From Candidatus Peribacteria bacterium (GTDB lineage Bacteria > Patescibacteriota > Gracilibacteria > UBA1369 > LOWO2-01-FULL-3), in assembly GCA_943357285.1 (NCBI GenBank), contig CALRGJ010000004.1:1-64000 (forward strand): a DNA stretch of 64,000 nucleotides. Direction: 5' to 3'. A program made the translations under genes and the position numbers. Under the pieces are notes generated by a model that did not search any database, was not told the DNA's origin, and saw nothing but the letters and a program-made list of their open reading frames with translations. This document shows, in pieces, positions 27,458 to 36,782 of the stretch (its first letter is position 1; each line of letters starts with the position of its first letter).

Positions 27458-28812
27458 TTTTTCTCTTCTCCTCTATTTGGAACCTGAGTTTTGAATTTGA
27501 GCTGTATGGCTGTTCCATTGAAGCCATATTCTTTTCTTAATTCATTCTCGATATAACGAGGGTATGAAAAGTGAAGTTTGTCACCGTTTTTGAAGAATAA
27601 TAGTATTTTTGGTGGATTTGTATCTACCTGGCTTGCGTACATGAACTTTGGCTTTTTGTTGCTTGTGCTTGCAGGTTTATGTCTCATCATTGTTCTCTGC
27701 AGAAATTTGTTTAGTTCAGGAGTGGAGATGCGCTTTTTTCTCTCTTCGATGATTGAACTTGCTAGATTGAGAATTTCGTAAATGTTCTTTTTGTTCTTTG
27801 TGGAGATGAAAACGATTGGAGCCCATGGTACAAAAGCAAACTTTTGTTTAAGTTTCCAAATAATTTCTCCTTTTTTCTCGTCTGTTTCTTTAAATAAATC
27901 TATTTTGTTTATAACTATTATCAGGCCTTTTTCTGCATCCAAGGCGTATTCTGCAATGTGACAATCTCCCTTTGTTACGCCACTTGTTCCGTCAATCAAG
28001 AGTACGACTACGTCTGATCTTTCTACGGCGTTTAGTCCTCTTAAGCTGCTATATTTTTCAATTCCTTTTTCAATTTTTCCTGGACGACGTAAACCAGCTG
28101 TATCGATGATATTAAATCTTTTATCGTTGTAGTTTATTTCCGTATCAATAGTATCTCTGGTTGTTCCTGCTATGTCTGAAACTATAATTTTTTCTGAACC
28201 AAAGAGTGCGTTTACCAATGATGATTTTCCGGCATTTGGTTTTCCGATGATGCAAACATTACATAGATCTCTGTCTGACTGAATTTTCTTTTTACTGATT
28301 TTTATTTTCTTCAATCTCTTAATAAGTTCTTCTTCCAGATCCTTGATTCCTTTATTGTGAATTGCGGAAATTAAGACAGCTTTATCAAAACCTAGTTCGT
28401 AGTACTGATAAGTTTCGTTTTTAGAACCAATATTTTCGCACTTATTGGCAATTAGAATTATTTCTTTTTTCGATTTTCTAAGGATGTCAGCCGCTAAACG
28501 ATCATTTTTTGTAAGTTCTTCCATATTATCTATTACAAACATGACAATATCAGCCTCATTTATGGCTATCTTAGCCTGAGATTGTACATCTGCTTCAATA
28601 TTGTCTTTTTTGTCGTATTCAAGACCTCCTGTGTCTACTAAGATAGTGCTGTAGTCTCCACAATCATAGCTGTGGAATAATCTATCTCTGGTTGTTCCTG
28701 CTATGTCAGAAGTAACGGCATATTTTTTGCCTATCAATCTGTTAAAAAGGGAAGATTTTCCTACGTTTGGTCTACCTATAATGGCTATGGTTGCAGTTGA
28801 TTTTTCGGTCAT
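27454..28812 (-). CDS. der: ribosome biogenesis GTPase Der (EngA)
   Basis: Two tandem G domains (AIIGRPNVGKSSLFN, CIIGKPNAGKSSLVNALFG), C-terminal KH-like domain; ORF extends to 28836. Confidence 0.96.
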   Translation of the reverse strand: MTEKSTATIAIIGRPNVGKSSLFNRLIGKKYAVTSDIAGTTRDRLFHSYDCGDYSTILVDTGGLEYDKKDNIEADVQSQAKIAINEADIVMFVIDNMEELTKNDRLAADILRKSKKEIILIANKCENIGSKNETYQYYELGFDKAVLISAIHNKGIKDLEEELIKRLKKIKISKKKIQSDRDLCNVCIIGKPNAGKSSLVNALFGSEKIIVSDIAGTTRDTIDTEINYNDKRFNIIDTAGLRRPGKIEKGIEKYSSLRGLNAVERSDVVVLLIDGTSGVTKGDCHIAEYALDAEKGLIIVINKIDLFKETDEKKGEIIWKLKQKFAFVPWAPIVFISTKNKKNIYEILNLASSIIEERKKRISTPELNKFLQRTMMRHKPASTSNKKPKFMYASQVDTNPPKILLFFKNGDKLHFSYPRYIENELRKEYGFNGTAIQLKFKTQVPNRGEEKN

Positions 28813-28881
28813 TTTGGTTTGTAATAGCTTATACATTGTAGCTATTGGAATTAAAAGAGCAAGTGTGATATTCTAAAATCA

Positions 28882-29439
28882 ATGAATTTCCTCAAAAAAA
28901 CAGCAATTTCGGGATTGTTACTTATTCTTTCTGTTTTGCAATTTTCGAATGTGGTTTTTGCTGCGGAAAGTGGAACAATTTTACCTTCTACTACTAGTTC
29001 TGTGAAAGATTGTAGAGGTATTATGAATGAAGTTTCTAAAAGTTCTTGTTGGGTTAAGTTGAATGTTTTTAAAACCGGTGCAGTTAGTGCTGATAAGACT
29101 GGTGGTAGTACAAGTGTGACTTGTCCTGGTTCCGGTACTGATCCTCAGTTAACAGGGGTTACTGCAAATCAAATTCTTGCTTGTGGTATTAAGACTGGTG
29201 ATATCCACCTTTGGATGATTCCTTATTATATTAAATATATTTTACAATTTGTTATTGGAATTTCCGGTTTGGTTTCTGTGGGTGGAATTGTTTATGGCGG
29301 TTATTTGTATTTGTTTGCTGGTGTTTCTAACGATAAGGATCAGGGAAAAAAAGCCATTCAGTATGCTCTTCTTGGAATGGTACTAACTTTGGTAGCTTGG
29401 GCTTTGGTAAATATTATTATGTCTCTAGTTACCGGTTGA
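28882..29439 (+). CDS. TrbC/VirB2-like pilin-type membrane protein
   Basis: Signal peptide plus two C-terminal TM helices, GIVYGGYLYLFAGVSNDKDQGKKAIQYALLGMVLTLVAWALVNIIMSLV. Confidence 0.75.
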   Translation: MNFLKKTAISGLLLILSVLQFSNVVFAAESGTILPSTTSSVKDCRGIMNEVSKSSCWVKLNVFKTGAVSADKTGGSTSVTCPGSGTDPQLTGVTANQILACGIKTGDIHLWMIPYYIKYILQFVIGISGLVSVGGIVYGGYLYLFAGVSNDKDQGKKAIQYALLGMVLTLVAWALVNIIMSLVTG

Positions 29440-30549
29440 TTGCCATTCATTCCATTTTTCTTCTATCAGTTTCATGAGTTTGTTTTCAAATTCCTCTTGG
29501 TCGAATGATTGAGCATGCTTTTTTATGAAGTGAGTGTCGAATTTGTTTTTAGTTTTTTGATAAGTTTCAATTGCACTTATTAAATGTTCCGGAGTTTGTT
29601 TATTGAAGAAAATACCAGTTTTGCCGTCTATTATTGTGTCCACGGCTCCGCCTTGATTAAAGGCTATCACTGGTCTTCCTGAAGCCATTGCTTCTATTGT
29701 AGTAATGCCGAAGTCTTCTACTTGTGGGAATATTAGTGCTTCGCATTCGCTGTAAATTTTCTGGAGACTTTTGTCGTCGATATTGCCGAGAAATTCTACG
29801 TTGGATTTAGCTTTGTTTCTTAGTTCTTCCTGTATAATTCCCTCTCCCACTATCTTGAGTGGTAAACCAATTTGGTTGAAAGCTTCAATAATCAAATCAA
29901 ATTTTTTGTAAGGAATGAGTCTTCCAACTGCCAAAAAATAACCCTTTGTTTCTTTTGAAATATAGAATTTTTTACTATCAATCATTGGATGAATTACATC
30001 TGAATCTCGTTTGTAGTACTTACTTATTCTCTTTTTTGTAGTTTCCGAATTTGCAATGAAGTGGTCTACTCTATCTGCCGATAATCTGTCCCACATTCTT
30101 ATTTTGTGAAGACTTTTTTTCGCGAAACTTTTTAGAATTGGATTCATTTTGTAGTCCCGTATGTAGCTATGCCAGTTATCCCAAGCGTATCTCATAGGAG
30201 TGTGGCAGTAGCAGATATGTAGAGTTTCAGGCTTAGTGATAATTCCTTTTGCGCAAGCATGTGAACTGGAAATTACAATGTCATAATTGCTTAGGTCAAA
30301 TAACTCATATGCGTATGGCATTAGCTTTAAGTAGAGTTGGTGTCTTGTTTTTGAAAAAGGGAGGTTTTGTATGAAGGAAGTTGTAATTGCTGCCTTTTCA
30401 AATCCCTTGATGACGTCGTGATTAAAAATAGATGTAAATATGGGAGCTTGGGGAAACATTTTGTGCAGAACAGAGTTAACTTTTTCTGCTCCTCCATTAT
30501 TTGTCATCCAGTCGAAAACTAGGGCGATTTTTGCTTTTCTAAAACTCAT
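29425..30549 (-). CDS. family 4-type glycosyltransferase
   Basis: IALVFDWMTNNGGAEKVNSVL, YFLAVGRLIPYKKFDLIIEAFNQ, EDFGITTIEAMASGRPVIAFNQGGAVDTI. Confidence 0.93.
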   Translation of the reverse strand: MSFRKAKIALVFDWMTNNGGAEKVNSVLHKMFPQAPIFTSIFNHDVIKGFEKAAITTSFIQNLPFSKTRHQLYLKLMPYAYELFDLSNYDIVISSSHACAKGIITKPETLHICYCHTPMRYAWDNWHSYIRDYKMNPILKSFAKKSLHKIRMWDRLSADRVDHFIANSETTKKRISKYYKRDSDVIHPMIDSKKFYISKETKGYFLAVGRLIPYKKFDLIIEAFNQIGLPLKIVGEGIIQEELRNKAKSNVEFLGNIDDKSLQKIYSECEALIFPQVEDFGITTIEAMASGRPVIAFNQGGAVDTIIDGKTGIFFNKQTPEHLISAIETYQKTKNKFDTHFIKKHAQSFDQEEFENKLMKLIEEKWNEWQSTGN

Positions 30550-30583
30550 GGAAATTTGGTTGTCCAGAGTTTACCTCATTTTT

Positions 30584-31984
30584 TTATAATTTAAAAGTTC
30601 CTTCTCCGGTGAGATCTTCTAGAAGTTTTTTCTTTGGTGCTTCTTCTGTGTTTGGTGGAGTTTGTTGCGTTGGAGTTTTAGGGATTGATTTTACTTCTTT
30701 TGTTTCTGTGTTTCTAGAAGCGTATTTACTGATGATACTTTTGTCATCAGTTGAAAGATCTTCGTCTGTTTTCACTACTGTTCCAAGAATTTTTTTGTAG
30801 ATATTTTTCTCATCCATCTCATCCATGGCTTTTGCCTTAAACATTTTTACTACTGTGTTGTCAGGATCTCTTTCTAAAAGTCTTTCGCAAATATGAATAA
30901 CATCAACATATCTTTGATCTTTGAGCCACATATTCATTAATTCAATGACTACATCCTCGTCTTTTTTTCCCATCGTGGAAATTTTTTTTGTACTTGGGTC
31001 GGTTAGTAAAATTAGATGTCCGGCTTTGCGATTCATTAGATATTGAAGGAATGCAAACATAGCTATGTTTGCCAGTATTACTATTGGTAATAGTATTTGA
31101 ATTCCGTAGTCTTGTTGCGCCTGAAGCATGAAGTTTATTGAGAAGTGTAAACCCATGGCAATAAATAATCCTTTTAGAACAGTTTTTTGTCTGAATCCTT
31201 CGCTAGGTGGAATATTGAATATTTTGGAGATGTATTGTGAAATTTTATCTTGATTACCTTCTATGAGATTTTGCTGATTAATAACCATGGAGAATTTTCC
31301 TATCCCATAGTAGTAACCAAAAATTCCAGAATAGGTCATATGCGCTGCGGTGGTAAAAATTCCACGGAAAATATACATGGTGATTAATTCGCTATTGCTG
31401 ATTGATGGCCACCAGCTATATAGGTAGTAAACGTTTTCTGCAAAGGAGAAGCCAAGGGCTGCAGCTATTGCGTATATCATTGCGTCATTAATCTTTGAGA
31501 TGTAGAGGGTTTTTCTGTCTATGACTTTCATTACATAGAGCTTGATGTTTTCTTCCATTACTACGAATAAAAGTAATGATAGTATTGTTGCTGTAATGTA
31601 AGAAGATGCATTTGTTTCAATTGCTGATTGAAGATTGAATTGTGGAATCTTAATACTCCAAATCCATTGAAAACTAGCTATGTAATTTGAAACGATGCAT
31701 AGAATTAACAGGATAAAGGCAATGGTTTTCTTGATATATGAATCAAAGATGAATATTGATAGTCCCAATAGAGGAATTAGGGCCATTATGACTGCTGTTC
31801 TTCCTTCCCATACTACTTGTAGCCCAAGAAGCGCTGGTGCGGTGATACAACCAAACCCAAAGACCATTAGAGCTATTTTCTTGCTGCTAGGTCCTTGTTT
31901 TAGTGTAATAAAAAGCCAAACCGCAATTGGTATTGCGGCTATAAGTATTGAGAGACCTAGAAGTGCGATTGGATTATCAAGCAT
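30584..31984 (-). CDS. PrsW-family intramembrane protease-like protein
   Basis: Multi-TM with MEENIKLYVMK (EExxK), FSFAENVYYLYSW, AAHMTYSGIFGYYYG, GLHFSINF; Pro-rich C-terminal tail. Confidence 0.85.
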   Translation of the reverse strand: MLDNPIALLGLSILIAAIPIAVWLFITLKQGPSSKKIALMVFGFGCITAPALLGLQVVWEGRTAVIMALIPLLGLSIFIFDSYIKKTIAFILLILCIVSNYIASFQWIWSIKIPQFNLQSAIETNASSYITATILSLLLFVVMEENIKLYVMKVIDRKTLYISKINDAMIYAIAAALGFSFAENVYYLYSWWPSISNSELITMYIFRGIFTTAAHMTYSGIFGYYYGIGKFSMVINQQNLIEGNQDKISQYISKIFNIPPSEGFRQKTVLKGLFIAMGLHFSINFMLQAQQDYGIQILLPIVILANIAMFAFLQYLMNRKAGHLILLTDPSTKKISTMGKKDEDVVIELMNMWLKDQRYVDVIHICERLLERDPDNTVVKMFKAKAMDEMDEKNIYKKILGTVVKTDEDLSTDDKSIISKYASRNTETKEVKSIPKTPTQQTPPNTEEAPKKKLLEDLTGEGTFKL

Positions 31985-32005
31985 TTTTGGCTCATTATCT
32001 CTTTA

Positions 32006-32536
32006 TTATTGATTCTGTACAGGTGTCACTGGTGCAACTGGGGTTGCAGGAGTTGGACTCGGTGTAGGAGCGACCACGCTTGGCGCAGGGGTTGCAGGTA
32101 CTGGCGTAGGAGCAACGGCTACCGGTGGTGTTACTGCTGCTGGTGCAGGAGTTGCAACGGCTGCTGTGGCATTTTCTCCAATATATTTTTTAGCTTCTTC
32201 CACTGAATCAAATGTTTTAATTAATTGTGTTAAACCCACTACCTGTAAAATGTCGGTAATGTTTGGTTTTGCTTTAGCAATAGCTGCTGTTCCACCGCTT
32301 TCTGTTACTTTTCCGTATAAATCAGTTAAGTAACCGATAGATTTGCTATTCATATAATCTAGATTTTCTAGATTAAAGAGGATATTTACTCCTTTTGGAG
32401 TTGCCTCAAAAATTTTGTAAATTATTTGGATTTTTTCATCAACATTGCTTTCATCTAATTGTCCTGAAATTTGGACTGATTTAACAATTTTGTTTAATCC
32501 GGCTATGTCTTCAATTACGATATTTGCTTCTGTCAT
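32006..32536 (-). CDS. STAS-domain protein with Ala/Pro/Val-rich C-terminal tail
   Basis: GQLDESNVDEKIQIIYKIFEA, LDYMNSKSIGYLTDLYGKV, low-complexity tail. Confidence 0.87.
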   Translation of the reverse strand: MTEANIVIEDIAGLNKIVKSVQISGQLDESNVDEKIQIIYKIFEATPKGVNILFNLENLDYMNSKSIGYLTDLYGKVTESGGTAAIAKAKPNITDILQVVGLTQLIKTFDSVEEAKKYIGENATAAVATPAPAAVTPPVAVAPTPVPATPAPSVVAPTPSPTPATPVAPVTPVQNQ

Positions 32537-32539
32537 TTT

Positions 32540-33070
32540 TTATACGTTAAGAACTAATGTATTTACGGCATTGCTTATAGGAGAACCTCCTGTTGGTTGT
32601 CTGACATTCTTTAGATATTTTCTAACGGTAATTGCCAAACCTCCTTCAGGACGGTCAATAAAAGTTAATTCATCGCTCCATTCTCCTATGATTTTTACAA
32701 GTCCTCTTCCTCTTATTCCACTAAAAACATATCCAACTTCTTTTCTTGAATTGTATAGTTTTTGTAATTCTTGAGAATTTATTTTATTTTTTCCTGTACC
32801 TGTGTCTTCAACGATGATTTCTAGGTAGTTATCTTTTGCATATAAAAATGTGATTCCAATTTCGCTTCCAGGTTTTGAACCATATTCAATAGCGTTATTG
32901 CATAATTCATCAACTACAGATTGAAATCTAAAAGCCCACTGTTCTGTGAAGTTAGTGGTGTTTTTAATCATGTTCAAAGTAAAATCTCTAATACCGGACA
33001 TAAAGTATGCATTTGTCGGCATTGTGATAGAGATTTTTGTATCTGTATTTTGGTTTGAATTGAGATTCAT
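32540..33070 (-). CDS. HATPase_c serine kinase (RsbW/anti-sigma-factor-like)
   Basis: FQSVVDELCNNAIEYGSK, IIVEDTGTGK, GIRGRGLVKII. Confidence 0.88.
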   Translation of the reverse strand: MNLNSNQNTDTKISITMPTNAYFMSGIRDFTLNMIKNTTNFTEQWAFRFQSVVDELCNNAIEYGSKPGSEIGITFLYAKDNYLEIIVEDTGTGKNKINSQELQKLYNSRKEVGYVFSGIRGRGLVKIIGEWSDELTFIDRPEGGLAITVRKYLKNVRQPTGGSPISNAVNTLVLNV

Positions 33071-33099
33071 TTTTTTTGTTTTTAGCTTGTTATATTATA

Positions 33100-33375
33100 T
33101 CACATTTTGTATGGTTTTTGCAAGGATGCTTTAGGCTTCTTTGAAGACTGTAGTTTACGTGATTCGCTTAGTATTTTTTTGAATATCTGTTTCTCAAAGT
33201 TGTTTTCCATTTTTCCAAGGATGAATTCTTCTCTTTTGGAGTCTTTTATCTTGATTCCTTCCTTTTCTTTTATATTTTTCACGTCAATTAATAGTTTTGC
33301 CCTTTTTTGGAGTAGTTTGGATATATTGTCATCTATTGAGTCTAATTGTTTTCTGATTTTTTCTAATTTGGTCAT
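33100..33375 (-). CDS. AroQ-type chorismate mutase-like protein
   Basis: LEKIRKQLDSIDDNISKLLQKRAKLLIDVKNIKEKEGIKIKDSKREEFIL; ORF extends to 33414. Confidence 0.82.
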   Translation of the reverse strand: MTKLEKIRKQLDSIDDNISKLLQKRAKLLIDVKNIKEKEGIKIKDSKREEFILGKMENNFEKQIFKKILSESRKLQSSKKPKASLQKPYKM

Positions 33376-33534
33376 GTTTTGTGCTTTTGGCTTGCAATTA
33401 AGCTTTATTTTCATTAGATTAACGCTGTTATTTTTTTATATCAAGTCGGTATTTCAGCTTGTGGAATCCTCCTAGCCTTAATTGGCCTGGCTATAACGCA
33501 AATTAATGACTTACTGGCGTAAACCCCAAGGATT

Positions 33535-34218
33535 ATGCAAAAAGAAGAAATCAAAAAGATGTTTGAGAATGCAGTGCATATCGGACATCGCACACAGAAA
33601 TGGAATCCACGCATGAAGAAGTATATTCATGGCGAGAGAAATGGAATTCATATCATCAATCTCGAGAAAACCTACGAGATGCTAGAGAAAGCTTTGGCTT
33701 TTTTGTCTAAGTCTTTTTCTGAAAATAAGACTGTACTTTTCGTTAGTACAAAACCTCAATCTGTTAAACTTCTAGAAGAATTGGCAAAGGAATGTTCTAT
33801 GCCATATGTAGTTTCAAAATGGATTCCAGGTTTGTTGACTAACTTTACTACTATTAAATCAAGAACTAAATATCTTGCTGATTTGAAACGTCAGGTTGAG
33901 ACTGGTGAAATTTCAAAATACACAAAGAAGGAAGTTTCAAAGATGAAGAAGATTATGGATAAATTACAAATAGCTTTAGGAGGTGTGCAGAACATGACTT
34001 CTAAGCCAGATGTAGTATTTGTAGTAGATGCTTTGAGAGATAAAATTGTAGTTAAGGAAGCTAGAAGAATGAAGATTCCTGTTGTAGGAATTGTTGATAC
34101 TAATGCTGACCCTTCTGGTCTTACTTATCCAATCCCAGGTAATGACGATGCTATTAAGTCTTTGACTTATTTCCTCGATACTATCAAAGGTGTATATAAA
34201 AAGGCTAAAAACAAGTAG
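33535..34218 (+). CDS. rpsB: 30S ribosomal protein S2
   Basis: FENAVHIGHRTQKWNPRMKKYIHGERNGIHIINLEKT, WIPGLLTNF, GIVDTNADPSGLTYPIPGNDDA. Confidence 0.97.
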   Translation: MQKEEIKKMFENAVHIGHRTQKWNPRMKKYIHGERNGIHIINLEKTYEMLEKALAFLSKSFSENKTVLFVSTKPQSVKLLEELAKECSMPYVVSKWIPGLLTNFTTIKSRTKYLADLKRQVETGEISKYTKKEVSKMKKIMDKLQIALGGVQNMTSKPDVVFVVDALRDKIVVKEARRMKIPVVGIVDTNADPSGLTYPIPGNDDAIKSLTYFLDTIKGVYKKAKNK

Positions 34219-34220
34219 TA

Positions 34221-34691
34221 ATGGCTGATTTATCAAATCAAAACCCTGTCGCTGATATTCAGGCGAAGATTGTCGCTTTGAGTGGTGATAAAGGTTGGGC
34301 AATTAGTTGTTATATCCCAGTATTCAATATTGTTACTTGCGTTTTGTGTTCTATCAAAATGGTAAATAGCAAATTTTGTTTATTTCATGCTCGACAAGGT
34401 TTAGCTTTGTTTGCATTCTGGTTTTTTACTACGATTGTTATATCTATAATCAGTCCCTTGGTCAGTTTGATGACTTTGGGGTTGGTAATTGCTTTGCATA
34501 TTGCTGGAATGGTGATTGCTTATGGCGGAAAAGTTACTGAGATTCCAATTATAGGAACTTTTGCGATGAAAATACCTGAGGATTATATTTTCAAGATGTT
34601 AACTGGAAAGATTTTAGATAAAAATGTGTCAGTAACTCCTCCTGTTCCTCCTGTTCCGCCAGTTAAACCTGTCGAAACTCCAAAATCCTAA
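34221..34691 (+). CDS. DUF4870-like small membrane protein
   Basis: GWAISCYIPVFNIVTCVLCSIKMVNSKFCLFHARQGLALFAFW plus further TM helices; lies between rpsB and tsf. Confidence 0.7.
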   Translation: MADLSNQNPVADIQAKIVALSGDKGWAISCYIPVFNIVTCVLCSIKMVNSKFCLFHARQGLALFAFWFFTTIVISIISPLVSLMTLGLVIALHIAGMVIAYGGKVTEIPIIGTFAMKIPEDYIFKMLTGKILDKNVSVTPPVPPVPPVKPVETPKS

Positions 34692-34712
34692 TTATTTTTT
34701 TAAATTAATATT

Positions 34713-35486
34713 ATGACTGCTTCAATTGAATTGATCAAAAAGTTACGTGATGCTACTGGTGTTTCTATGACTGCTTGTAAATCTGCTTTAGAAGAGGCTA
34801 ATGGTGATTTTGAAACTGCGATCGATGTACTTAGAAAAAAGGGTGAGGCAAAAGCTATTGATAGAGCTGCTCGTGGAACTTCACAAGGCGCAGTATTTAT
34901 CGAAACAGATTCTTCAAAAGGTGCTATGGTTTTGATTGGTTGTGAAACTGATTTTGTGGCTCGTGGTGATGATTATTTGACTCTTGGTAATACTATTGTT
35001 GAAAAATTATTTGCTGGATCTATTAAAGCTGAGGATCGTGATTTACCAGAAATTAAAGATGCTGGTTTGAGATTGGGCGAAAATATTCAATTGGCAAATA
35101 TGTCTTTGGTTGAAGGAGATGTTATCGGTGATTATGTTCATTCTAATAAGAAAATTGGTGTTTTAGTTTCTATGACTGGTGGCACTATTGAGTTAGCGCG
35201 TGATGTTGCTATGCATGTTGCTGCTACAAATCCAGCCGTTTTGTCACCTGAACAAATTTCTCCTGAATTGGTTGAACGTGAAAAATCAATTTGGTCAGAA
35301 CAATTGAAATCAGAAGGTAAGCCTGCTGAAATCGTTGAAAAAATTATGCTTGGTAAAGAAAAGAAATATAGAGAAGAGAATGCTTTATTGAAACAGGCTT
35401 TTGTTAAAAATCCTGATCAGACTATCGAGCAATTATTAAAAGATGCCGGTGCAACTGTGAAGACATTTGTACGTTTTGCTGTTTAG
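34713..35486 (+). CDS. tsf: translation elongation factor Ts
   Basis: IKKLRDATGVSMTACKSALEEANGDFETAIDVLRKKG. Confidence 0.96.
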   Translation: MTASIELIKKLRDATGVSMTACKSALEEANGDFETAIDVLRKKGEAKAIDRAARGTSQGAVFIETDSSKGAMVLIGCETDFVARGDDYLTLGNTIVEKLFAGSIKAEDRDLPEIKDAGLRLGENIQLANMSLVEGDVIGDYVHSNKKIGVLVSMTGGTIELARDVAMHVAATNPAVLSPEQISPELVEREKSIWSEQLKSEGKPAEIVEKIMLGKEKKYREENALLKQAFVKNPDQTIEQLLKDAGATVKTFVRFAV

Positions 35487-35514
35487 TGGCATAATCTGAA
35501 TCTAGCAATTTTAT

Positions 35515-36720
35515 ATGACTCACTTTGATAAAATTGAGGACGCTGTTATTGCCTTGAAAAAGGGCGAGATGGTTATTGTCCTTGATGATGAAGAACGCGA
35601 AAATGAAGGTGATTTTGTGATGGCAGCTGAGAAAGTTACTGCAAAAGATATAAATTTTATGGCCAAAGAAGGTCGTGGTTTGATTTGTACTCCTGTTGAT
35701 GCTGACATTGCTGATCGTCTTAATTTCTATCCAATGGTTCAGGATAGTAAAGAATCTAATAAATGTAATTTTACTGTTTCGGTAGATTTGAAGATGGGTA
35801 TTACTACTGGTATTTCGGCGTCTGATAGAGCTAGAACTATTCAGTCTATTGCTGATTACAGCACTACTTCTGAGGCTTTTGTACGTCCGGGTCATGTATT
35901 CCCTCTTCGTGGAAAGCAAGGTGGTGTTTTGGTTAGGGCTGGTCACACTGAGGCTTCTATTGATTTGGTGAAGATGGCTGGTTTTGCTCCAGCTGCTGTA
36001 ATTTGTGAGATTGCTCGTGAAGATGGTGAAATGATGAGACGTGATGAGCTTTTGGATTTTGCGAAAAAAAATGAAATGAAAATTATTACAATTAAGGATT
36101 TAATTGAGTACAGACGTCGTTTTGAGAAATTGGTAAAAATAGTTGCTGAAACGGTACTGCCTACGGAGTTTGGAGATTTTAATGTAAAGATTTTTAAGAC
36201 TACTGTTGATGACTCTGAGCATGTAGTTCTGTCTAAAGGGGTTTTGGATGATGGTGGAAATATATTAGTAAGAGTTCAAAGTGAATGTCTTACTGGTGAA
36301 GTTTTTAGATCATTGAAGTGTGATTGTAGGAATCAATTAGATGTTTCGTTAGAAAAAATTGCGAAAGAAGGAAAAGGTGCAGTTTTATATATGAGGCAAG
36401 AAGGAAGAGGTATTGGTTTGGTGAATAAAATTAAGGCTTATAAGTTGCAAAATGAAGGTTATGATACTGTTGAAGCAAATACTAAGCTTGGTTTTGCTCC
36501 TGATTTGAGAAATTACGGAATTGGTGCTCAAATATTAGCTGAGCTGGGCATAAAAAATATTCGTCTATTAACTAATAATCCTACTAAAATTGTTGGGTTG
36601 GAGGGTTATGGATTGAATGTTGTAGAAAGAGTTCAAATTGAAATTACTCCAAATGAAACTAATCGTGAGTATTTAAGTACCAAGAAGTCTAAAATGGGGC
36701 ATCTATTAGACATGGTCTAA
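35515..36720 (+). CDS. ribBA: bifunctional DHBP synthase / GTP cyclohydrolase II
   Basis: [36 protein letters not shown]-like region, [41 protein letters not shown]. Confidence 0.97.
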   Translation: MTHFDKIEDAVIALKKGEMVIVLDDEERENEGDFVMAAEKVTAKDINFMAKEGRGLICTPVDADIADRLNFYPMVQDSKESNKCNFTVSVDLKMGITTGISASDRARTIQSIADYSTTSEAFVRPGHVFPLRGKQGGVLVRAGHTEASIDLVKMAGFAPAAVICEIAREDGEMMRRDELLDFAKKNEMKIITIKDLIEYRRRFEKLVKIVAETVLPTEFGDFNVKIFKTTVDDSEHVVLSKGVLDDGGNILVRVQSECLTGEVFRSLKCDCRNQLDVSLEKIAKEGKGAVLYMRQEGRGIGLVNKIKAYKLQNEGYDTVEANTKLGFAPDLRNYGIGAQILAELGIKNIRLLTNNPTKIVGLEGYGLNVVERVQIEITPNETNREYLSTKKSKMGHLLDMV

Positions 36721-36782
36721 GTTTATTGACGATGTATCTGCTTTGTGTTAATTTATCCATCTGTTGAGTATTAAAAAATGCT

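Noticed and set aside
32009-32206. Plus-strand Trp/Cys/Arg-rich ORF
   Set aside because: It is the antisense of the Ala/Pro/Val-rich tail of the STAS gene.
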